From Candidatus Bathyarchaeota archaeon (GTDB lineage: Archaea; Thermoproteota; Bathyarchaeia; TCS64): 6,464 nucleotides of DNA. The notes beneath the pieces were generated by a model that saw only the letters and a program-made list of their open reading frames with translations, ran no database searches and was not told the DNA's origin. This document shows positions 1-4,302 of this stretch, piece by piece. Position 1 is the stretch's first letter, and each line of letters starts with the position of its first letter. The stretch covers positions 1 through 6,464 of the forward strand of contig QMXQ01000092.1 of assembly GCA_003662205.1 (NCBI GenBank), in the 5' to 3' direction. A program made the translations under genes and the position numbers.

Positions 1-1
1 G

Positions 2-598
2 GTGGAGGAGGCCGCGGCCGTCGGCAAGGGCGTCGCCTCCCACGCCCACGGGACGACGGGGATCAGGAACGCGGTCGTCGCCGGCGTCAGGACCATCGAG
101 CACGGCACCATCATGGATGAGGAGGTCGTCGCCCTCATGGCGGAGAAGGGCGTCTTCCACGTCCCCACCCTCGTGGCGTCCTGGAGCATCCTCAAGCACG
201 GCAGGGAGGGCGGCATACCCGAGTACGCCGTCGCGAAGGCCGAGCAGCTCGCGGATTACCCCGCCCGGAGCATGATGCTCTCCCACAGGGCCGGGGTGAA
301 GGTGGCGATGGGGACCGACAGCGGCACCCCCTTCAACAGGCACGGCAGCAACGCGAAGGAGCTGGAGCTCATGGTCGAGGCCGGCCTCAAGCCCATGGAG
401 GCCATCACCGCGGCGACCAAGGTCGGGGCGGAGGCCGTGGGCCTCGGCGGCAGAACCGGCACCCTCCAGAAGGGGCGGTGGGCCGACCTCATCGTGGTGG
501 ACGGCGATCCCCTCGGGGACATCACAGTGCTCCAGGATCGGAGCCGCATCAAGCTCGTGATGAAGGCGGGGGTCGTCGAGGTCAACCGCGGCCTGTAG
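2..598 (+). CDS. Amidohydrolase, imidazolonepropionase/prolidase-like (C-terminal part, 5' end outside window)
   Basis: This is the C-terminal 198 residues of a metal-dependent amidohydrolase (TIM-barrel superfamily, COG1228-like). In-frame residues include SHAHG (His16), TIEHG (His34) and AMGTDSG (Asp106), which match the zinc-binding histidines and catalytic aspartate of the barrel. The tail ADLIVVDGDPLGD closes the beta-sandwich found in this family. The N-terminal HxH motif and the usual metal-bridging lysine must lie left of the window, so the GTG at position 2 is an internal codon, not a start. Members hydrolyse cyclic amides, Xaa-Pro dipeptides or acylated amino acids, and the substrate cannot be read from the sequence. 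A paralogue lies at the right end of the window on the opposite strand, and the two share nearly identical 3' DNA. The comB-like gene follows within 20 nt, so the two may be co-transcribed. Confidence 0.9.
   Translation: MEEAAAVGKGVASHAHGTTGIRNAVVAGVRTIEHGTIMDEEVVALMAEKGVFHVPTLVASWSILKHGREGGIPEYAVAKAEQLADYPARSMMLSHRAGVKVAMGTDSGTPFNRHGSNAKELELMVEAGLKPMEAITAATKVGAEAVGLGGRTGTLQKGRWADLIVVDGDPLGDITVLQDRSRIKLVMKAGVVEVNRGL
481..598 (+). repeat. Near-identical amidohydrolase 3' end, copy 1
   Basis: Bases 481-520 match the reverse complement of 5472-5511 at 39 of 40 positions, and 554-598 match 5394-5438 at 44 of 45. The 33 nt between the blocks are clearly diverged. The two mismatches within the blocks (GAT/GAC and GAG/GAA) are silent. 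The copies are inverted relative to each other. Confidence 0.85.
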
Positions 599-617
599 CT
601 CCACGGCAGTGCTTTCC

Positions 618-1304
618 ATGAGGATCGAGAGGTTCAGCCTCGTCTCCGGCGCGAGGAGGGCCCGGGGTCTCGTCGTCGTCATCGACGTCTTCCGAGCCTT
701 CACAACCGCCGCGTACGTGATGGCGAACGGCGCCGAGCGCATCATCCTCGTCGGCGACCTCGGGGAGGCCTTCGAGCTGAAGCGTCTCCACCCCGACTGG
801 GTGCTGATGGGGGAGCGGGGCGGCAGGCGGGTCGAGGGATTCGACTACGGTAACTCCCCCTTCGAGGTCAGGGATGTGGACTTCACGGGGAGGACGGTGA
901 TACAGACGACGGGCGCGGGGACCCAGGGCGTGGTCAACGCGACGGGGACGGAGGCGATCCTCCTCGGGAGCTTCGTCATGGCCGGCGCCATCATCAGACG
1001 CATACGAAGAACCCGGCCCGAGACCGTCTCCCTAGTTGCCATGGGGAGCCGCGGCGTCGAGCCCAGCGCGGAGGACGAGCTCTGCGCCAACTACATCGAG
1101 GCCGCCCTCAAGGGCGAGACCCTCGACTTCGCGGAGATCAGGCGACGCATAAGGGCCGCCCCCTCGGGGGCCAAGTTCTTCGACCCGGCCCAGCCCCAGT
1201 TCCGCGAGGAGGACTTCCACATGGCCCTCGACCTCGACAGGTTCGACTTCATCCTCCGGGTCGTGAGGGACGGCGGCCTCCGCGTGGTGAAGGAGCGCCC
1301 CTGA
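618..1304 (+). CDS. comB: ComB-family protein, probable 2-phosphosulfolactate phosphatase
   Basis: The 228-residue product matches the 2-phosphosulfolactate phosphatase family (PF04029/COG2045). Visible hallmarks are VVVIDVFRAFTTAA near residues 19-32, MGERGGRRVEGFDYGNSPFE and RTVIQTTGAGTQGV. In methanogens the Mg-dependent enzyme removes phosphate from 2-phosphosulfolactate, the second step of phosphoenolpyruvate-dependent coenzyme M synthesis, in the cytoplasm. The variant DVFRAFTTA (rather than DVLRATTT) is typical, from memory, of a subgroup also found in organisms that do not make coenzyme M. No comA, comC or comDE is visible, so the physiological substrate is uncertain. I chose ATG 618; an in-frame GTG at 609 would add three residues, and neither start has a clear Shine-Dalgarno sequence. 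The gene follows the truncated amidohydrolase closely and converges on trm14, with 10 nt between the two stop codons. Confidence 0.85.
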   Translation: MRIERFSLVSGARRARGLVVVIDVFRAFTTAAYVMANGAERIILVGDLGEAFELKRLHPDWVLMGERGGRRVEGFDYGNSPFEVRDVDFTGRTVIQTTGAGTQGVVNATGTEAILLGSFVMAGAIIRRIRRTRPETVSLVAMGSRGVEPSAEDELCANYIEAALKGETLDFAEIRRRIRAAPSGAKFFDPAQPQFREEDFHMALDLDRFDFILRVVRDGGLRVVKERP

Positions 1305-1314
1305 GGGTTCCCCG

Positions 1315-2448
1315 CTATATCCTACACTTGAAGACCCTGGCGGGGAGGTCCCCGTGGAGAACCCTCCGCTCCGAGAGGATGGAGACCTCCGCCTTTTCCG
1401 CGGCTTCCCTGAACCTCCTCACCGCCGCGGTTATCAGAACGAGGACCGCCCCCTCGGCCGCCTTCCTCAGGGCCCCGAGAAAACCGGCGTACAGCCTTCC
1501 AAGGCTCTCGGGAGGCGTCATCCTGACGCCGTAGGGCGGGTTGACCACGACGAGGTCCAGGGAGCTGTGGGGGTAGTGGCCTCTCCTCGTCGCGTCCCCC
1601 AGCTTGAACTGTATCGCGTCGAGGACTCCTGCCTTCTCCGCGTTCCTCATCCCGCCCTCCAGGTGCCGCCTGAACTTCTCCATCGCGTGGATCTCGAGGG
1701 CGTCGCTCCTCTCGCGGTCCCGGCATCGCTCCCTGGCCTCTTCGAGCTTCTCCTCGTCGAAGAGCTTGAGGTTTAGCAGGGCGAAGTCCTCTCTGGTGAG
1801 GTTGGGCGCGACCCCTCTGGCTTGGAGGGCTGCCTCTATGGGGATGGTTGCGCCGCCGCACATGGGGTCTATCAGCGCCTCGGGGCCCCTCCATCCCCCT
1901 ATCCTGAGCATGGCGGAGGCTATGGTCGGCTTCAGGGCCGCGGGGTGCTCGTAGACGCGGTACCCCCGCCTGTGGAGGGACCGTCCCGTCGTGTTGACCC
2001 CCATGAGGAGCTCGCCGCCCCGCACGAGGCAGTGGACCTCGACGTCGGGCGCATCTAGGTCCACCTTGAGCCTCCGCCCCGTCTCCTCCCTGTAGGCGTC
2101 GATGATGGCCTGGCCGACGACCCGTGAGACATCGACGCTGGTGAAGTCGTGGACGCCGACCCGCTCGCTCCGCACCGCGAAGGCCTGGTCCCCGCCTATA
2201 ATCCAGGCGTAGTCGATCCCCTTCGCGGCCCTATAGATGTCCTCCAGCCCCTCGAAGTCCGACCTGCAGAGCTGGATCATCACCTTGTGCAGAGTCCGCG
2301 CCCTGAGGTTCAGGTGGTAGGCGGCGTCCAGGTCGGCGGTGAAGAAGACCTTGCCCACGTCCGGCGTCGCCCTGCACCCGAGTAGGGTCTCCACCTCCTC
2401 GCCCGCGATGTCTTCGATGCCCTGAACCGTCGTGGCGAAGAACTCCAT
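1315..2448 (-). CDS. trm14: THUMP-domain tRNA (guanine-N2)-methyltransferase, Trm14-like
   Basis: The 377-residue protein has an N-terminal ferredoxin-like/THUMP region (about residues 1-155) followed by a Rossmann methyltransferase domain. Motif I is DPMCGGATIPIEA (194-206) for S-adenosylmethionine binding, and the catalytic motif IV is NPPYG (303-307). The linker HRRGYRVYEHPAALKPTIAS (159-178) is typical of Trm14/RlmL-type enzymes. NPPYG rather than DPPYG, together with the length, favours Trm14, which makes m2G at tRNA position 6, over the G10 enzyme Trm11/TrmG10. The tRNA-Ser in this window has G at position 6, so it could be a substrate (inference). I chose ATG 2448 because MEFFATTVQGIEDIAGEE matches the usual N-terminus and a GGGGGG stretch sits 9 nt upstream. 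ATG 2454 and the 406-codon open frame to 2535 are alternatives. The stop converges on comB. Confidence 0.87.
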   Translation of the reverse strand: MEFFATTVQGIEDIAGEEVETLLGCRATPDVGKVFFTADLDAAYHLNLRARTLHKVMIQLCRSDFEGLEDIYRAAKGIDYAWIIGGDQAFAVRSERVGVHDFTSVDVSRVVGQAIIDAYREETGRRLKVDLDAPDVEVHCLVRGGELLMGVNTTGRSLHRRGYRVYEHPAALKPTIASAMLRIGGWRGPEALIDPMCGGATIPIEAALQARGVAPNLTREDFALLNLKLFDEEKLEEARERCRDRERSDALEIHAMEKFRRHLEGGMRNAEKAGVLDAIQFKLGDATRRGHYPHSSLDLVVVNPPYGVRMTPPESLGRLYAGFLGALRKAAEGAVLVLITAAVRRFREAAEKAEVSILSERRVLHGDLPARVFKCRI

Positions 2449-2457
2449 GCCCATGAG

Positions 2458-2484
2458 CCCCCCAGCATAAACAAGATCACCCCC
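2458..2484 (-). promoter_or_regulatory. Two Shine-Dalgarno-like sequences ahead of trm14
   Basis: On the minus strand a GGGGGG run (2463-2458) lies 9 nt before ATG 2448 and is the likely ribosome binding site. A much better match to the archaeal anti-Shine-Dalgarno, GGGGGTGATC, occurs at 2484-2475. It sits 6 nt ahead of an ATG at 2468 that is out of frame with trm14. See the finding on a possible frameshift in the G-run. Confidence 0.45.
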
Positions 2485-2632
2485 TCTAATCCCTTTTGAT
2501 AGCCGGGCCACGGAGGCGGCACGGGTCCGGTTCATAGGCTCCGCAGCCGGCGTTCGGGCATGGATGCTGAAGGGGAATGCCGAAACATCGCGGGCAACCC
2601 GAACTTGGCTGGAGCGGCTCGCCCTTCAAACC

Positions 2633-2640
2633 TTTTATAG
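2633..2640 (+). promoter_or_regulatory. TATA box for the zinc-ribbon gene
   Basis: TTTTATAG is followed by an AT-rich stretch, and the ATG of the small zinc-ribbon gene lies about 33 nt downstream of the box centre. Archaeal transcription starts about 25-27 nt after the box, so the mRNA would be leaderless or have a leader of only a few nucleotides. This agrees with the absence of a Shine-Dalgarno sequence before ATG 2671. Confidence 0.55.
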
Positions 2641-2670
2641 CCATGTAATTTTAATTGATATTGATGCTTT

Positions 2671-2868
2671 ATGTCAGTGGGCTCTAGCTATAGAACCGGT
2701 CGGCAGGCGCCTGTGTCTGGGATCTACCGCTGCGAACAGTGCGAGCGAGCGGGAGTGATAAACGATATGCCTCTTGCGAAGTCCAATCATTTCCCGCCCT
2801 GCAGCAGATGCAGGGCCGACGGTCGCCCCGGCGGGTCGACGTATCGGCTGATACAGATAGTCGTGTGA
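2671..2868 (+). CDS. Small zinc-ribbon protein (rubredoxin-like zinc finger)
   Basis: This 65-residue protein has two CxxC knuckles: GIYRCEQC (Cys21, Cys24) and FPPCSRC (Cys44, Cys47), 19 residues apart. It ends in a hydrophobic strand, YRLIQIVV. The order G-Y-x-C-x-x-C, then F-P-P-C-x-x-C, then a short beta strand is that of small rubredoxin-like zinc ribbons found in many bacteria and archaea. Such a fold binds one zinc ion and is used for structure, nucleic-acid contact or protein contact, so no specific role can be assigned. A TATA box at 2633-2640 and an ATG without a Shine-Dalgarno sequence suggest a leaderless transcript. The gene is divergent from trm14, with about 220 nt between the start codons. 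The paired cysteines and the promoter support this as a real gene despite its size. Confidence 0.7.
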   Translation: MSVGSSYRTGRQAPVSGIYRCEQCERAGVINDMPLAKSNHFPPCSRCRADGRPGGSTYRLIQIVV

Positions 2869-2965
2869 CCCCCGAAGAAGCTGACTCCCGAGAGATGGAC
2901 CGCGACGAGAGGCGGAGGCGATTCAGTTCAGGCATATCTCTCGTGGTCGGAGATGCGCGTGGAAA

Positions 2966-2978
2966 AGACAATTTTTTC
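2966..2978 (+). terminator. Possible T-rich terminator of the zinc-ribbon gene
   Basis: The run TTTTTT at 2972-2977 lies about 105 nt after the zinc-ribbon stop codon. Archaeal RNA polymerase terminates at T-runs without needing a hairpin, so this is a plausible stop. The AT-rich sequence just after it could equally be a promoter for the structured element at 3001-3080. Confidence 0.3.
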
Positions 2979-3000
2979 ATCCATAAACACTAAATACTAA

Positions 3001-3080
3001 TTCGGGGCGGCTTCATATCGTCCCTGCGCGACCCCTCGGCATGCGCGAGATCGCTGGCGACTCGCCCCGAGTGCGCAGGG
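3001..3080. other. Element with two crossed inverted repeats (possible pseudoknot or RNA switch)
   Basis: TCGGGGCG (3002-3009) is a perfect reverse complement of CGCCCCGA (3063-3070). CCCTGCGC (3022-3029) is a perfect reverse complement of GCGCAGGG (3073-3080). Each stem gains a G-U pair on its inner end. The pairs interleave, so an RNA of this region could form an H-type pseudoknot or switch between two exclusive hairpins. An AT-rich patch precedes it and the SnoaL-like gene starts 140 nt later. It matches no RNA family I recognise, and the strand of any transcript is unknown. Confidence 0.4.
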
Positions 3081-3168
3081 CCTCCTTCTTCCCTTGAAGC
3101 GCCCGACGGGAAAGGCTCTGAGAGAAGATCACATACTCTCCGTCTCCGTTGTGAGGCGGACAGGGAAG

Positions 3169-3206
3169 CATAAAACACGCGCACAAGTTTTATCCAGAAA
3201 AGGTGA
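3169..3206 (+). promoter_or_regulatory. Promoter and ribosome binding region of the SnoaL-like gene
   Basis: Two TATA-like boxes are present: CATAAAAC at 3169-3176 and a TTTTAT box around 3188-3193. AGGTGA, a strong archaeal Shine-Dalgarno match, lies at 3201-3206, 13 nt before ATG 3220. The first box would give a short leader that just includes the Shine-Dalgarno sequence, whereas the second would give a leaderless transcript. The sequence alone does not decide between them. Confidence 0.45.
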
Positions 3207-3219
3207 CGTCCTCTTAACC

Positions 3220-3606
3220 ATGAATGTATGTGAAGCAGTAGATAAATGGGTTAGTCTGTGGAACACTTATGACCTCAATCAAGTAACGCGTATCTTCATC
3301 AATGATCCCCGGGTCACCTATTTCAGCTCGGAGAAAGAGGGGCGGATCAAAGGAATAGATAACCTCATCGCGCATCACAAGGAGTTCGGCTTCGTATCCG
3401 GAGGCAGGAACAGCGGTAACAGGCTATGGCTTGAGAACGTTGATATCGAAGAATATCGAGGCACCGCCGTCGTAACGGCTGACTGGTGTTTCCAGCGGAG
3501 GGGCAGTGAGGAGACCCAAAGGGGGCCCGTAACACTCCTCTTCATCAAGATCGATGACGGCTGGAGGATAGCGCACGCTCATTTCTCAAACTATAAGAAA
3601 ACATAG
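3220..3606 (+). CDS. NTF2/SnoaL-like family protein
   Basis: The 128-residue protein has the layout of the small cone-shaped NTF2/SnoaL/DUF4440 fold. It starts with a helix (MNVCEAVDKWVSLWNTYDL), followed by RVTYFSSEKEGRIKGIDNLI, in which the strand and the 'K/R-G-x-x-x-I' step are typical. Long beta strands come next (GTAVVTADWCFQR and GPVTLLFIKID) and the protein ends with GWRIAHAHFS at 114-123, the usual SnoaL_3-like ending. Members include isomerases, cyclases and many uncharacterised ligand-binding proteins, so no activity can be given. ATG 3220 is preferred over the upstream TTG 3094 because the domain begins there and AGGTGA lies just upstream. Codon use is visibly richer in A/T than in the flanking genes, which may mean recent transfer. 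It converges on the tRNA gene. Confidence 0.75.
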   Translation: MNVCEAVDKWVSLWNTYDLNQVTRIFINDPRVTYFSSEKEGRIKGIDNLIAHHKEFGFVSGGRNSGNRLWLENVDIEEYRGTAVVTADWCFQRRGSEETQRGPVTLLFIKIDDGWRIAHAHFSNYKKT

Positions 3607-3647
3607 TTTCCGAGCGCGCCCCTGGGGAGCTAATTGAACTTCCGTTT

Positions 3648-3661
3648 AAAACCTCTCAAAA
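3648..3661 (-). terminator. T-rich terminator of the tRNA-Ser gene
   Basis: Read on the minus strand, two TTTT runs follow the tRNA 3' CCA, at 3661-3658 and 3651-3648. Archaeal polymerase commonly stops at such T-runs just after tRNA genes. The same 57-nt gap separates the tRNA from the convergent SnoaL-like gene. Confidence 0.4.
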
Positions 3662-3663
3662 CA

Positions 3664-3771
3664 TGGCGCCGGGGGTGGGATTCGAACCCACGCGACCCTC
3701 ACGGGTCACAAGCTCTCCAGGCCTGAGCCCCCAAGGACGGGGTTTGCTCCATACCACTAGGAGACCCCGGC
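3664..3771 (-). tRNA. tRNA-Ser(GGA), intron-containing, CCA encoded
   Basis: On the minus strand the acceptor GCCGGGG (3771-3765) pairs with CCCCGGC, followed by G73 and an encoded CCA. The T arm GTGGG/TTCGAAT/CCCAC is perfect. A long variable arm (GACCC-GTGA-GGGTC) makes this a type II tRNA, and G73 with anticodon GGA (3718-3716, in loop CTGGAGA) makes it serine, reading UCC and UCU. The gene is 108 nt, about 20 too long. Removing 21 nt inside the anticodon stem leaves 87 nt and a perfect stem, CAAGC/GCTTG. The D arm is short: TCC/GGA with loop TAGTGGTAT, a U13-U22 mismatch and C at position 9. A TTTAAA box lies upstream and T-runs lie downstream. A leucine (CAG) reading of the internal CTCAGG was considered and fails because its stem does not pair. 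Confidence 0.9.
3723..3743 (-). other. 21-nt tRNA intron at noncanonical position 29/30 (BHB fold)
   Basis: The intron and its borders fold as a bulge-helix-bulge. GAGC (5' exon) pairs with GCTC (3' end of intron), flanked by 3-nt bulges AAA and AGG, and the intron hairpin is CCCC-GTCCTT-GGGG. Cutting after the second base of each bulge joins CAA to GC, giving the stem CAAGC that pairs fully with GCTTG. Cutting after the first base would give CAGGC, with a G-U pair, so the border is uncertain by one base. The exon-side outer helix is weak, which fits a relaxed motif of the kind cut by crenarchaeal-type heteromeric splicing endonuclease. Confidence 0.75.
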
Positions 3772-3798
3772 TCAGTGATAACTGACGCCCCAACCCTG

Positions 3799-3806
3799 AT
3801 TTAAAG
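3799..3806 (-). promoter_or_regulatory. TATA box for tRNA-Ser
   Basis: Minus-strand CTTTAAAT contains the archaeal core TTTAAA (3805-3800). Its centre is about 32 nt upstream of the first tRNA base, so transcription would begin about 6 nt before the mature 5' end. Confidence 0.55.
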
Positions 3807-3825
3807 ATTCCACCCTCGGCAAGAC

Positions 3826-3833
3826 GTTTAAGA
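3826..3833 (+). promoter_or_regulatory. TATA-like box for the DUF2153-like gene
   Basis: GTTTAAGA lies about 28 nt before GTG 3858, the right distance for a leaderless mRNA starting at or next to that codon. It is divergent from the tRNA-Ser box, and the two cores are only about 20 nt apart, so the promoters share a very compact region. Confidence 0.45.
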
Positions 3834-3857
3834 GGCACCGAGCCCCCTTATACCCTG

Positions 3858-4199
3858 GTGAGTTCGGTGAACCAGAACTGGATACAGAGGAGCGAGAACA
3901 CCCTCAAGAGGCTCAGGAGGCTCATCGAGACCCCCGACCAGGATCGGCTCGACCTCGTGCGCGTCATGCGCTTCGCCTTCGGCGCCCTCGGCCAGAGCCT
4001 CGCGGGCTGGATGCAGTGGATCAACAGCCCGGAGATCATGTCCACCTTCACCCGGGACGAGCTGGAGGAGATGGCCAAGACCATAGCGGGGATGGTGGAG
4101 CAGTTCATAGAGTACGACATCAAGATCACGGAGGAGGGGATGCGCAAGGGGCTGGCGAAGCAGAGGGCCGCCCGAGAGGGCATCCGCTTCGTCATCTAA
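3858..4199 (+). CDS. DUF2153-like archaeal protein of unknown function
   Basis: The product is a 113-residue, apparently all-helical, charged protein. The pattern DRLDLVRVMRFAFGALGQSL, then GWMQWINSPEIMSTFTRDEL, then EQFIEYDIKIT resembles the archaeal family DUF2153 (PF09921), recalled from memory. That family has a conserved R-F-A core, a W-x-x-W-x-x-x-P step and F-I-x-x-D near the end. No catalytic or metal site, signal peptide or membrane segment is visible, and the function is unknown. Two starts are possible. GTG 3858 would be leaderless from the TTTAAG box. GTG 3867 would be three codons shorter and is preceded by GGTGA (3857-3861) with 5-nt spacing. It is divergent from tRNA-Ser and about 100 nt ahead of the dipeptidase gene on the same strand. 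Confidence 0.75.
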   Translation: MSSVNQNWIQRSENTLKRLRRLIETPDQDRLDLVRVMRFAFGALGQSLAGWMQWINSPEIMSTFTRDELEEMAKTIAGMVEQFIEYDIKITEEGMRKGLAKQRAAREGIRFVI

Positions 4200-4260
4200 A
4201 ACCCCAGAAGGCGACCCCTCGACAAGCTCGGTTCTCTCTACATGTTGGGTATGAGGATAA

Positions 4261-4270
4261 GCATTAATGC
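4261..4270. promoter_or_regulatory. Perfect 10-bp palindrome in the dipeptidase promoter region
   Basis: GCATTAATGC is self-complementary and lies in the 103-nt gap before the dipeptidase gene, inside an AT-rich part that could also serve as the TATA region. Together with TTAAAC at about 4287 it is the best promoter material here. A dimeric regulator could bind it, but a palindrome this short may occur by chance. Confidence 0.3.
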
Positions 4271-4302
4271 CGCTTAGACCTGTCCATTAAACGGTTATCC
4301 GG

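Larger units (their letters stand above)
2869..3219. other. 351-nt non-coding gap between the zinc-ribbon and SnoaL-like genes
   Basis: No convincing protein is encoded here on either strand; the open frames have no family-like pattern. From left to right it holds a mixed-composition stretch, an AT-rich patch at about 2966-3000 with a T-run (2972-2977), an element with two crossed inverted repeats (3001-3080), a weak hairpin around 3142-3161, and the promoter and ribosome-binding region of the next gene (3169-3206). An open frame starting at TTG 3094 runs into the SnoaL-like gene, but its first 42 residues look non-coding. Confidence 0.6.

Noticed and set aside
2553..2584. Inverted repeat TTCGGGCAT / ATGCCGAA in the trm14 upstream region
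   Set aside because: The stem needs a bulged G and a 15-nt loop, and has no T-run or neighbouring signal; chance is likely in GC-rich DNA.
3094..3219. N-terminal extension of the SnoaL-like gene from TTG 3094
   Set aside because: The 42 extra residues are unlike the domain, overlap the promoter and Shine-Dalgarno sequence, and ATG 3220 starts exactly at the family's first helix.
2671..3663. Integrated mobile element with an att repeat of the tRNA 3' end
   Set aside because: No integrase, transposase or direct repeat of the tRNA end was seen in the window; only composition and position suggest it.
3720..3750. Reading the tRNA as Leu(CAG), or with an intron at the canonical 37/38 site
   Set aside because: The CTCAGG motif has no pairing anticodon stem, and the canonical site would lack U33. 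The GGA loop CTGGAGA with a perfect CAAGC/GCTTG stem after removal of 21 nt fits, and G73 indicates serine.
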